Positions 46,401 to 57,199 of a DNA stretch of 64,000 bases are shown piece by piece. The stretch is taken from NCBI GenBank assembly GCA_018292915.2, contig JACVVK020000147.1, positions 1,162,501 through 1,226,500 of the forward strand, given 5' to 3'. The position numbers were made by a program, and so were the translations under genes. The stretch is from Batillaria attramentaria (lineage: Eukaryota; Mollusca; Gastropoda; Batillariidae). The notes under the pieces were generated by a model. It had not been told where the DNA came from. It made no database searches and was given only the letters and a program-made list of their open reading frames with translations. How positions within the stretch are numbered: the stretch's first letter is position 1; each line of letters begins with the position of its first letter.

Positions 46401-47388
46401 CACGTTGTCTTTATCGTTTTCATTCTTAAGTTCTTTGTTTGACTTTGGGTTTACCTCCCGCAGAGTTTATACTGACAAAAGGTGCAGGTAACATCAACAT
46501 AATACAGTCAGCCTTAAGCTTGTACAGCCCTCTTCAACTGCTCGTTATGCAGATTTCAACATCCCTTAACCCTTCTCCCTATAATCATATGCTGTTTAGG
46601 ACGCGTCTGAACTCCGTCGTGTGTTACAGACGTCAAGTACAGCTAAGCAAGAGGCAGACCTGCGGCGCCGCCATTCGGCGACTATCCGCCCGTTCGTCCG
46701 TCCGTGCGCCAGCGGGCGTTCAGGGTGAGATGGTAATTTTCCTTAATTCCCATTATGTCAACAATCATATCGGATTATGCCAGCGGCCGTCATTTCAAGT
46801 TCACTTGGCGATGCTTGCAAATTGCCCGTACAGATTGTCAATCATCGGAAGGAAATGTTGGGGCGGCAAATATGGCCAGATGCTATCTCGCAACCCCTCA
46901 CCGACCACACGACGCCAGAGCGAGGGGGAGTAGGTAAGACGCGCATTATATGCCAACATGCCGCCAGCACAAAGAAGACAAAAGTCGGAACATCAACGCT
47001 GCTTCTCGTCCTTTTGCGACCACGCTTTCCGAGCCGCTAGCTCCGCACAAAACCAGCGCCGGTATACCCACATCGATACGATCGGCAGTCTCCGCTCGGT
47101 GAGCCCGAGCGGCGACGCTCGCCGAGACGGTTAACCGGGTGTGACAGGCAGTCCCACACCTTAAAGATCCGTCGGAAAGGGGAGGTTAAGCCCAAGGTTT
47201 CCACACTCAAAGTTATCTGAGGTGTGTGGTAAATCCTTTCCGTTTTATCGTCCATCCCCAGCATTAAATCCTTGATCGACCGTCATGAAATGAAAACGTT
47301 TGAGACTAATCGTCAGTAATTTAGGTGGAGAGTGAGTAAGGATTAGAGAACATAAAAGTTTCAAAGAACGGAGACAGCGTGATGAAAA
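46401..47388. other. Repeat-poor intergenic DNA upstream of vax
   Basis: About 1 kb without microsatellites or recognised mobile elements, which is unusual in this window. No coding motif was found; ORFs at 46439-46933 and 47037-47264 have no recognisable domain. It might be regulatory, but nothing in the sequence proves this. Confidence 0.3.
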
Positions 47389-47950
47389 CACGTCCTTATC
47401 CAGGACTGTGACTTCATATCCGTGGGAAGTATACTGGGACATATCTCCTGGCTAACTGAAAAAGTATAGGAGATTAGTCCTGAAAAATAAAACACGTCCT
47501 AATCCAGGACTGTGACTTCATATCAGTGGGAAGTATACTAGGACATACGTCCTGGCTGACTGAAAACGTATAGGATATTAAATTTTGTCCTGAATAAAAA
47601 TAAAACCGTCCTAATCCAGGACTGTGACTTAATATCCGTCGAAATATACTAGGACATATTATGTCCTGGCTAACTGAAAAAGTATAGGACATTACTCCTG
47701 AATAAAATTTAAAAAAAAAAAAACACGTCCTAATCCAGGACTGTGACTTCATATCAGTGGGAAGTAAGCTTATACTAGGACATACGTCCTGGCTAACTGA
47801 AAAAAGTATAGGAGATAAGTCCTGAATAAAAAGAAAACACGTCCTAATCCAGGACTGTGACTTCTTATCCGCGGGAACTAGTATAGGACACATGTCCTGG
47901 CTGAGAAAAAGAATAGGATATTTGTCCTGAATAAAAAAGAAAACCATAAT
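47389..47950. repeat. Five tandem units of about 103-120 bp
   Basis: Units start with CGTCCTwATCCAGGACTGTG near 47391, 47494, 47607, 47726 and 47840. They carry ATACTrGGACATA and GTCCTGGCT, with GTATAGGA and TCCTGAATAAAA behind. The GGAC/GTCC pairs within a unit make local inverted repeats. The 171-residue minus-strand ORF is a translation of this array. Confidence 0.88.
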
Positions 47951-48799
47951 AGGACATCTGTCTGCCTCGTTCAGACAATCATCGGACATTTAACTCTTTC
48001 CGTGTATGCGGCCCTATAGTGCACATCGGTTTCAGACGAACAGCCGCATATACGGATTATGATTTTTTTTTTTTTTTTTGGTTTGTTTGTTTTCTGGGTT
48101 TGTTGTTGTTGTTGTTGTTGTTGTTGTTTTGCTCTTTTTTTTTTTTTTTTGGTACAACATGACTGTCAACAAAGATATTTCAGTTTGAGAGTTTGAAATT
48201 TCAGCAATAGATGCATAAATATGTTAGGTAACTACCCTGAAAATTTCAAATCTGTACCTTGTTTTGTTATTCTTCATGATTTTTTTCTCTGAACCTCACA
48301 AATCAGCCCGTCTATAGGCCCCTACTTAAGACATTAAGCGTCTATGATGGGTATGAAATCCTGCATTTATTGAACATTGTGCTGTCACTGGATTCAGAAA
48401 ATAAATTTAAAAAAAAAATTCGCCCGACTCCGAAGTCAGTTAGGAAAGACCAAAAGAATTTTTTAAGCTGTTGTTTTAATACTGTAACCCCTTCAAGATT
48501 TGCCTTTAACTTATTCTGTTTCCTTTGTTTCCTTTTTTTTTTACCACGCATTTGAAGAACGATATGACCGAATGGCTCAAGAGAAAATACTGTTTAAAGG
48601 TTCAAATGCTACCATTTTATGCTCACAGATCGTTGTGAGCTGTTGAAATTGTGAGTTTGTGCAGTTTTGGGAGACAAAAAGGTGGATTTTAGTTGGAAAT
48701 AACTACAAATCTGAAAAATTTCGATTTTCACATTGGATCAAATCCGCAAATCTAAGCGCTAAAAATAACCGGTAGATGAAATAACTGACGCTTTCAGAA

Positions 48800-48851
48800 C
48801 GGACGCAAAAAATTCGAGTTTAACACACACACACACACCACACACACACAC

Positions 48852-48891
<40 letters not shown>

Positions 48892-49080
48892 ATATTGAGG
48901 CCGCGGCGATGATTCCCCATGTCCCCTATCCACAAGCTGTCACTGGCCATACTGAACATTTCATTTCAATTCAATTTCAATTCAATATAACTTTATTGTC
49001 TGTCGATGGCAGAAAATTTTCTTCTGGCTACACACACACACACACACACACACACACCACACACACACACACATTAATTT
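48800..49080. repeat. (AC)n runs flanking a retroelement-like 3' end
   Basis: AC runs at 48823-48889 and 49031-49072 surround CATTTCAATTCAATTTCAAT followed by ATAACTTTATTGTCTGTC (48960-49005), which resembles the 3' end of a non-LTR element. Confidence 0.75.
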
Positions 49081-49296
49081 ATCTAGACATATAAATCCAT
49101 ACATATTAAACACAGATCCTAAAGTAATGTGTGATGTCCAAGTCTAATACTATGCAACTAAACTAAGAAATCTAAACTAAAAGATGAGCAAGGGCATAGC
49201 GGACATGACACAGCTGAGGAGCAAGCACAGTTTTGAAATCTCATTCGTGTCAGTACTTTACCTTCTTTTCTTCTAGTTTTTTTTGTTTTTTTTCAG

Positions 49297-49642
49297 CTGG
49301 TGCAAAAACACGAGAAACAGAGTCCTAACTTCCCAATGGGGTTCCACACCACTGAACATCACGAATCCAGACTATTGTACAGCCTTCTGGAGCCATACTG
49401 AGCAAATTCGTGTCGCTAGCTTCCTGACGGCATTCAGTTACGAAAGTTGGAGAGGCGCACAGGTGCACATGAAGGCCACCGCTCAGCCAGAGGTGTCACA
49501 GTTGCTGTGCTGGTCTGGACTCTGTAGGCTTGGCGTGAGGTGTAACGAAGGCAAGGGTTCTGGAGATGGGGACGTACAATGTCAATGTTCTTCCCGTCTC
49601 GCTCGTTCTAGGTCTAAACTGCTCAATAGCTTGCAGATTTGA
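49297..49642 (+). CDS. Possible orphan Cys/Ser-rich terminal exon
   Basis: A T-rich tract ending TTTTCAG (49296) precedes an open segment of 114 codons to TGA at 49640-49642. It contains WCKNTRNRVL, PLNITNPDYCTAFW, LLCWSGLCRLGVRC and VQCQCSSRLARS. Codon use looks less biased than the surrounding repeats, but no family was recognised and no upstream exon was found. Confidence 0.28.
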
Positions 49643-49679
49643 ATAGAAGTTGCAGTAACTCATTGACAGAACTCTCTCT

Positions 49680-49729
49680 CTCCCTCCCTCCCTCTCTCTC
49701 TCACGGAGTGTGCGTGCGTGCGTGCGTGC

Positions 49730-49770
<41 letters not shown>
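49680..49770. repeat. (CT)n, (GTGC)n and (GT)n compound microsatellite
   Basis: Three different simple repeats abut. A similar GT/GA compound occurs at 49884-49937. Confidence 0.95.
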
Positions 49771-49772
<2 letters not shown>

Positions 49773-49905
49773 ACAATCGCTGTGTCTCTTATTGTTCGCT
49801 CTGCCATTTTATTTTATCTTATTTTTCTGCAGTCCTTACGAGTTTACTTTTCAGGTTCATGGTTTCATGTTTCAATTTTAGGGGTGTGCGTGCGTGCGCG
49901 CGCGC

Positions 49906-49937
<32 letters not shown>

Positions 49938-50084
49938 ATTTAAACCCTTGAGCTACAGTCGCATGATCTGATCTTTAAAAAAAATGCGGATGATATCTAC
50001 AAATTACTTTTTTTTTTAAATTCAATCGTTCTCCTTGTTTCCCACGGAATGGCTGAGAATTGAACCAATTGACACAAGTACACC

Positions 50085-50240
50085 GTCACTTGCTAGCATC
50101 TGGTATTTATGTCTCCACTTGCTAGATGTCTGTAGTTCCGTCATTACGTGCCGGATGTCTTTTTAAATACGTCACTATGCACGTCAACACTTGCAGGACA
50201 TCTGTATAAATACGTCACTATACCAGCTCCGGATGTTGCG
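50085..50240. repeat. Diverged short tandem repeats
   Basis: The block tACGTCACTa/TTGC...GGATGTCTGTAtAAATA recurs about four times with heavy divergence. It is an old minisatellite with no coding support. Confidence 0.5.
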
Positions 50241-52263
50241 TATGGCCAGTAACCGGTGATGACACGTCCTGTGTCCCTGGTCCTCGCCAAACTGCCAAAG
50301 TTGCCGTGAGAATGTCTGCATGCCCAGCCTTAGTGTTGTAAACCAGTTACGTGACGTTTTGGCTGTATTGAGTTTGTCAACGGTGTCACAAACAGTGTTC
50401 GCGTACGCAAGAATGAGTCGGTTTTTTTTTTCTTTTTCTGTTCTTTTTTTTTTTTTCTTTTTTTGGGGGGGGGGTTGTTGTTGTTGTTGTTGTTTTTGTC
50501 TTTCTTTTGTTGTTGTGGTTGTTGTCGTTTGGTTGTTTGTTGTTTCCTTCTTTTGTTTGTATGTGTTGTTGTTGTTTTGTTTTTAAGTTGTTTCTCTATA
50601 GATAGAGTGTTTTGTTGTGTGTGTGTGGTGTGTGTGTGTGTGTTGTGTGTGTGTCTGTGTGCACGCGCGTGCGTTTTTTTTTTTTTTTTTTTTGGGGGGG
50701 GGGTATTAGCAGTTAATCAGGGGTAACCTAGCTGAGTACTATCGTGTGCACAGAGGGGGAAATATCTAGTTGCCTTTAGCACATGCCTCATTGCCTGACG
50801 CTGTGTTTTCTAGTTCCCCAAATCTACTTTCTTCGTCATTGTAGTAGTCTGAAAACTTTGCAGACGTCGCACGTTAATGGTTGCGGTCATTTCAACACCT
50901 GACACTCGTCAGACTCGCACAGAAAACTAATGATGCTCGAACAGCGGCACAGAGGACACATTTGGCCCACTTGATGTCCCGCGGCCCACCATGGGCACAG
51001 GACAATATCTGCGCTGCTGGGACTCATAAATCTCTCGCTTTCGAAATTCACGTGGTGTTTTGGGCCCCCGTCCCTGTTACACCCTCCCTGGCCTTTAATT
51101 CCAGGCTCCTGTCCCGCTGCCCCGCCTTCCAGTGACCACCTCTCGCCGCGGTCCTTGTGACCCCTGACCCCCCTGCGTGTCAGACGCGAGGGCGGTATTG
51201 TTAGAGTTGTTTCCCTTCCAACAGCCGCTAATGGCGGCGTGCTGAGCGACAAATGAAGCAATCATGTCCCCCAAACAGACAGTTACCGCTTAATGAGCTG
51301 CTCTTCATGCTCGCTTGTCTAAAATAAAACTCATCAAACAGATCCCATGTTGGGGCGGGAGGAATGGGAGGGCGAGGGGGTGGGGGGTCGCCCGGTGAGG
51401 GAAGGGTCTGGAGTTCAGATCCCCTTCTCAGTCAGCGTGGCTCGTGGCTTGAACAAGGAGTGGGGGAATAAAGGCGGATACTGGTGACAAGTGCAGGCTG
51501 TCACACACAACCACTCAAGAACGTGATTTTCCTCGAAAGAATTCTTTGGACAGAGGACACTCTTTATGTTTTACCTCTCCGCTCTTCCAACAAAAATATT
51601 CAGAAATCAGTATCAAGATACTGAGGCTGTTTACACTAACCGATTTTACTGGTTAAGACCCGCGTCGGTGCGTTTGCATTTGACCAACCCCTCCTCAAAG
51701 CAAAACAAAAAAACAAAAACAAAAAGTTGGCACACCGGCAATCTGTCCAAGAAGATGCGCAAGTCATGGGAAGCTTAATTCTTACACAGCTTCACAGTGA
51801 CGACGGTCACTCCAGCCAAACAGTGAAGGTGGGAGGTGGAAATGAAGTGGGCAGTGTAGGAAACTCCAAGACATGAAGGTGTGTGTGCCCTCCGGTGGGT
51901 CTTCATGCTCTAGATACTCGTACTTTTCTCCCACCTTGTACGAGAATGTTCTTGCTCACCGCGGTCTTACATGAACAGAGGGAAGGCCTGTGGGAAGTGA
52001 AAATCAATTATTATTATTATCATTTCCATCGTCATCGTCGTCACCGTCGTCATCATCATCATCGTCATCATCATCATCATCAGTAGTAGTAGTAGTAGTA
52101 GCAGCAGCAGCAGCAGCAGTAATAGTAGTGATTTATAATGGTTGTTACACGAGAATTAAGCAAACATAGCAAACAACAATGACAACGAGGACAATGCGAA
52201 CAAACACTACAAAGACGAGGTCACAACCACACCCACACACGCGCGCACAGACACACACACACA

Positions 52264-52303
<40 letters not shown>

Positions 52304-52329
52304 CTTGCGCGCGCGTTGGTTTTACTTAC
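50241..52329. other. Intergenic DNA upstream of vax, downstream of the Ig exons
   Basis: T-to-G junctions at 50447-50476 and 50677-50703, (CAT)n and (AGT)n tracts at 52016-52125, and (AC)n/(CT)n at 52253-52299. The 50880-51300 segment is repeat-free, but no exon with a domain was found. No lectin (fibrinogen-like, C-type) exon was found here. Confidence 0.45.
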
Positions 52330-52529
52330 TAGCCAGAGTTATATTGAGGGTATGGTTGCCGTACTGGTTGTAAGCAAAGCACACGTAGGTTCCGAAGTTG
52401 CTACGCACTATAGAGCGAACCTTTAGAATGGAGATCACAGTGTCGTTCCGGGGTTTCCTTTCATCAAGCTGGGAGAATCAATCAATCAATCAATCAGAAT
52501 CAATCAATCAGAATCAATCAATCAATCAG

Positions 52530-52563
<34 letters not shown>

Positions 52564-52763
52564 ACCATATAATCACATCTTTATATTCATCAAATGGAAA
52601 ATGTTGTGGACTTCACAAACAACAGATGCACTTCTCAGGAGTCAAGGACAACCCCTTCCAGTGAGATGGTTTTGAAATGAAATGAAATGAAATGAGACTT
52701 TATCTGTCAACGGTAAAAGACATTGGTCTAGTAGTCCAGTTTTCAGTCTTGGCGTTGCTAATG

Positions 52764-52843
<80 letters not shown>

Positions 52844-53012
52844 GTTGTCTAACTACGGACGGACGTAGGCACAACACACAAACGGTACATAGGTATCAAT
52901 GCAAACATGTTTTCATACAGGGAGAGTGTTTGTGCAAGATGACGTGGTGGTCCATGAAGATTTTGGTTATATTGGTCGCCATTTTGGTCGAAACATGTTG
53001 TTGCGTGTTTAG

Positions 53013-53056
<44 letters not shown>

Positions 53057-53071
53057 TGTGTGTGTGTGTGT

Positions 53072-53108
<37 letters not shown>

Positions 53109-53618
53109 AATGTATCCTAACACTACTACTGACACCACTTTTACAGAACCAAAAATCGTCGGCCAAAAAGTGGCATTGCGCATATAAAGGGTGGGTGGGT
53201 GTTTGGGAGGTTTAACGTCCTTTTCCACCACATACGGGTGATATCAAAGACGGGGCAACGATGAAAATCCCAGGACCATTATTTCACCCCAGCCTTGTTA
53301 CGAACTCGCGACTCGAGCATTAAAAGTCCAACGCTGTAACATTGCGCTTATAAAACAGTGAGTCCATGATACGTAAAAGGCAACTCAGATCCCTCTGCTG
53401 ACACCAGCATCCGTCACATTCCACAGGTGAAGACTAAGACACTAGGTCTTTATCTTTATCGTGGTCCACTTCTTTGGAGACTGAAAACTGGACCACTAGA
53501 CCAATGTCTTTTAATACCGTTCTGCCTTTTCACGTTCGTCATGCTGAGTCGGTTGACTCATTCAAAACTGTGTTGAAGACACATCCTTTCCGGCTGCATT
53601 ACAAAGACTGAATCAGTT

Positions 53619-53653
<35 letters not shown>

Positions 53654-54053
53654 GTTTAGTAAGAATGTATTGTATGACTGTGTATGTAATGTATGTCATG
53701 TGTATGTAATGTTCTGCTATTGTAAGGCGCCCAGAGGAGCAGCAGGAGGTTAGGCGCAAGAAAAAACATCATCACGATCATCATCATCATCGTCGTCATC
53801 ATCATCATCATTTTATCATCATAATCATCATCATCATGATTATGGCTATGATTATTATCATTATTATTATTAAAAGCATTGAAGAGAGTGTGATTCAGTC
53901 TCACCCAATACTTCCAGTTGGTTTCGATGAGTTGGCCGTTGAAGGTCCACCTAATCTGAGGCTGGGGTATCCCTCTGGCTTGACACGTCAGGTGTGCGTC
54001 ACGTCCTCTGCGTTCAAACACTACGGTATCCTGGCTGCATATTCGCGGAATTG
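52330..54053 (-). CDS. Immunoglobulin I-set-like domain encoded by two exons
   Basis: Exons 53905-54053 and 52330-52468 join in phase 0 and are bounded by phase-1 introns, the usual symmetric 1-1 Ig module. The 95-residue domain has the B-strand Cys in DAHLTCQARG, the core Trp in QIRWTFNG and the F-strand Tyr/Cys in SNFGTYVCFA. Acceptors are TGTCTCCAG and TTCTCCCAG; donors are GTGAGA and GTAAGT. Flanking exons of this gene were not identified, so the full protein is unknown. The first exon is the one copied at 59685-59833. A cell-adhesion or immune-type secreted protein is possible. Confidence 0.82.
52472..52562. repeat. (AATC)n minisatellite-like tract
   Basis: Runs of AATC with GAATC interruptions begin right at the acceptor of the second Ig exon. 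Confidence 0.9.
52767..52842. repeat. (AC)n microsatellite
   Basis: Perfect AC run in the intron between the two Ig half-exons. It is preceded by (AAATG)n and ACTTTATCTGTCAACGG (52692-52708), a non-LTR-type 3' end. Confidence 0.96.
53012..53106. repeat. (GTGC)n/(GT)n compound microsatellite
   Basis: GTGC tetranucleotides pass into GT dinucleotides. Confidence 0.95.
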
Positions 54054-54152
54054 CTGGAGACAAAATTTAACCCATTTAGGCCCGATTTGTTGATGATGAT
54101 GTTGTACACAGAATGGTATAGTGTTTGTGTGTGTGTTTGTGTGTGTGTGTGT

Positions 54153-54194
<42 letters not shown>

Positions 54195-54211
54195 TGTGTC
54201 TGTGTGTGTCT

Positions 54212-54248
<37 letters not shown>

Positions 54249-55075
54249 CTGGTTGCCGTTTTTTCTAATATATATAGATATCTTTGTTTCTCTATATCAG
54301 TCTTGAATGTTGCTTTGTAAAGCGCTAAGAGTGGATTTCGCGTTATATACGAATTATCACTTTATCATGATTATTGTTGTTGCTGTGTGCTGTTGTGTTG
54401 TTGTTGCTGCTGCTGCTGTTGTGTTGTTGTGTTGTTGTTGAAGTTTTTGAGGTTGTTGGTGTTGGTGTTGGAGCTTTATTATGCGTCACGCACCGCTCAC
54501 AGGGGGGGGGGGGGGGGGGGTTGGGAATTTAACGCCCTTTTCACATAATATGGGTGATATCAAAGAGGGGCAACGAGAGAAAGGCCAGCACAAATATCTG
54601 GCCCCAGTCAGGATTCGAACTCACGACCCGAACAATGAGAGTCAAACACTCTACAGGGATGGATTTAACTGGTAATTACCGGTAAAATACTGGTTTGAAA
54701 AGGAAAATCAGTAGCCTGGTTGGAAAATCAGTAGCCGGAATAACCTACCGGTTCTTATTTTGTTTGACTGGTTTCAAAAATAAAGGAAAAGAGAGGAAAA
54801 GTCTCTGAGTCAGAGATAGAGAGAGAGAGAGCCGTGCCGAGATGTAGTAGTGAGTGTATGACGCCTGTCATTTAATTAATTGACAAACACCGTAACAGTT
54901 ACAGTTAGCAATTAACTTAACACTGCATTCGTCGGCAGATTTTCGGTGGCAAATTAGTTACTGGTTTCCGTGACTGGCCTACCGGTTCGCGTGCGAGTAG
55001 GTTTGTTTACTGTGACGTCGTACCGGTTTGGAAAATGCCTAGCGCGATCACTGCTCTACCATTCGGCTATCCCGG
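53187..55075. repeat. Segmental duplication, copy 1 (1889 bp)
   Basis: It is nearly identical to 58965-60858 in direct orientation, offset 5778 bp. Differences are almost all microsatellite or homopolymer lengths. It contains, in order, a family A SINE (about 53190-53345), a CR1/L2 tail (53500-53611, LPFHVRHAESVDSFKTVLKT), (ATC)n, the first Ig half-exon, long (GT)n runs (54120-54247), and a second SINE split by a 400-bp MITE. Confidence 0.97.
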
Positions 55076-55081
55076 CTCCCC
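54527..55081 (-). mobile_element. tRNA-derived SINE, family A, interrupted by a MITE
   Basis: Tail and body lie at 54527-54653 and the head (GGGGAGCCGGGATAGCCGAA in minus sense) at 55054-55081, separated by the 400-bp element at 54654-55053. Confidence 0.85.
54654..55053. mobile_element. 400-bp non-autonomous element inside a SINE
   Basis: It begins CAGGGATGG and ends GATCACTG, with the SINE sequence CTCTA repeated on both sides (54649-54653 and 55054-55058). The uninterrupted SINE has this sequence once, so insertion is certain. CAG...CTG ends fit hAT-like MITEs, but the 5-6 bp duplication is short for hAT. Confidence 0.8.
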
Positions 55082-55604
55082 GCACCGCTCATAGACCGAA
55101 TCATTTTCGAAATGTACCTCAAACCCGCTTTGGTTTGAAGTGACAAAAACGTGGAAAGAAAGCAGTAAGCCCATTGACGTCATCTGAGTAAGAGTCAACT
55201 GATTCGTCTAGATCTATATCGCTCACCATGACAGTTTTTCTGAGTCGGAGTACAGATTCTGGTAGCAAACATCACACGTGTCAAAGTTGCGCCGATGTCT
55301 TTTGGTCTCCCGCTGTCTCGAAAAAGTTAGGTAACTCTCGAGTTTGTATTTTGGTCAGCTGAGTGACTCTCCTTCTCTGTGTGTGTCCCACACCACAAAA
55401 CAAAATAATTGAACCAAGCCCATGTGTGTTTCAGCGGTGAGCGTACTCCGGAAAGCTGACACGTGATACACGCATAAATTATGCCTCGCCCATAATTATA
55501 ATGGTTATGGTTTAGATGTGAATCTGAATTTGGGTCTATGCAATGTCTTTTTCCCCATAAAAACGCGAAAAAAAGAAATATTTTGCTATACCTTTTGCTA
55601 TACC

Positions 55605-56235
55605 TTCTATACACAAAGGTATAATGTATAATTAAGGAATGCTGCATTGCTTTTTTCCCCGCTTTAACACTTTCCTACCGCGGTCGGTACCAGGTACCGA
55701 CCAGTGGGGCCCGCATCACTGTCCTAGGTCGGTACCTGGTACCGACCACATCGTGGAACAAACTACAAATTTCAACCCCAATAACTGATGCAATTTTCAT
55801 TGACATTGTTCAAAAGTCAGTACACATATCAAACAATGTATTATAAAACATGTCTCCAAATTTAAAGAAAATCCATCGAGAACTTAAAGAGTTATTAGCT
55901 TTAGAAAGCAGTAACCCATACTCATGCCTGGAAAACGCTCAGCAGAGGCTGCATGCGTGACCTAGATTCCTGTAGGGCTGAAAGTGTTAATCTCGTTTTA
56001 ATGATGTTTGAAACGGCAATATTTTCTTCTCCTTTCTCGCAACACAGTTCTAACCACATTCATATACAGGGTAGAAATGAAAGTACTTTGCTACACAAAG
56101 GTATAATTAAGGAATGCCGTAGTGCTTTTTTCCCGCTTTAATTTCGTCTTAATGTTGTTTGAAACGGCCATATTTTCTTGTTCTTTCTTGCGACACAGTT
56201 CTAACCACATTCATACACAGACTAGAAATGCATGT
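55605..56235. repeat. Tandem duplication, one copy disrupted by a MITE
   Basis: The unit CACAAAGGTATAATTAAGGA ... TTCTAACCACATTCATA occurs at about 56091-56235 and, split by a TTAA element, at about 55610-55667 plus 55987-56085. Confidence 0.85.
55664..55990. mobile_element. TTAA-flanked MITE (piggyBac type), about 320 bp
   Basis: It is bounded by TTAA at 55664-55667 and 55987-55990, with terminal CACTTTC and GAAAGTG. The neighbouring duplicate at about 56140 reads GCTTTAATTTCG and represents the empty site with one TTAA. Inside are two 21-bp perfect palindromes (55682-55702 and 55727-55747). Confidence 0.85.
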
Positions 56236-56258
56236 TACAGTCTTTACCTGGGTAGGGA

Positions 56259-56684
56259 CTAGGGCAGCAAAAATTCTTCATCTCCGACCTGTTCCTTCAG
56301 CTCCTTGACAGCGGTCTCTGTGGCGTCATTCCGCTGCCTCAGCGCTGTGCTAACTTCCTGCAGCTTTGTGTAGTTGCCTCTCAGCTCTGTGTTCACGTTG
56401 TCCATGACGGAGAACTTGCTTCTCAGCTGCTCGCTGGCTCTTTGTGTGGCGTCGACCTGGCTTCTCAGCTCCTTCTCAACATTCTGCATGGCTGTGACCT
56501 TGTTTCTCAGCTCCTCGCTGGCTCGCTGTGTGACATTGACCTGGCTTCTCAGCTCTGTGTTCACTTTCTGCATGGCAGTGACCTTGTTTTTCAACTCCTT
56601 GCTGACTTTTTGCGTGACTATGACCTGGCGCCTCAGTTCCATCTCCACACCCTGCATAACAGAGACCTTATTTTTCAGGAACAC
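56259..56684 (-). CDS. Coiled-coil segment of 14-residue repeats
   Basis: In-register units such as LRSQVNVTQRASEE, LRNKVTAMQNVEKE, LRSQVDATQRASEQ and LRSKFSVMDNVNTE show two alternating types (MQ and TQ), so the repeat probably grew by duplication of a 28-residue (84-bp) pair. Heptad spacing of Leu, Val and Val supports an oligomerising coiled coil. Confidence 0.85.
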   Translation of the reverse strand: MFLKNKVSVMQGVEMELRRQVIVTQKVSKELKNKVTAMQKVNTELRSQVNVTQRASEELRNKVTAMQNVEKELRSQVDATQRASEQLRSKFSVMDNVNTELRGNYTKLQEVSTALRQRNDATETAVKELKEQVGDEEFLLP

Positions 56685-57161
56685 CGCCGTCTGTCCGTGA
56701 CGCGTTGACCTCGTTCCTCAGCTCGACGTTCTCCTGTTTGATCTCTCGGATTTGGGATTTCAGTTGTGACGTGTCGTGTGTGATGGCGCTGGTGATGGCC
56801 AGTATGATGTCATCGCTTCCGACGTAAGCTGTGTCTGATCTGAAGCAGTCCTCTCTACCTTGATAGTTCTGCCCGACACACCCGTACAGCCCTTCACTTG
56901 CCCGTGGACTCAGCAGAAACGTGAAGGTCTCGTTTGAAGAACTCGAAGCCGTCATGATTGTTCCCTCCGGGGTCTGTGTAGACAGATACACCAGCACATC
57001 AAATGGAACTCAGGGGATTTGTTACGCTTGCGGCGAAGGAAATGCTGCCATGCGCCGTACACATTGGGCGATGACTGACCACAGAAGAGAACTCACACTG
57101 TCCCGTTGAGATATGTGTCAAACAATACTTACTTCCATACTACTACTACTACTACTGTTAC

Positions 57162-57199
<38 letters not shown>

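Noticed and set aside
47474..47989. 171-residue minus-strand ORF
   Set aside because: It is produced by five diverged tandem repeats. Its repeated SQSWIRTC is the translation of the repeat start.
49496..49807. Minus-strand HTHTHT and RERERE ORFs at microsatellites across the window
   Set aside because: Dinucleotide repeats lack stops in some frames. No splice or domain evidence.
50887..51261. 124-residue minus-strand ORF
   Set aside because: No recognised domain, and no acceptor or donor consistent with neighbouring exons. The composition is ordinary intergenic.
54654..55053. Firm assignment of the 400-bp insert to hAT
   Set aside because: The CAGGG...CACTG ends fit, but the flanking duplication is 5-6 bp, not 8, and the ends are poor inverted repeats. 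It is left as an unclassified non-autonomous element.
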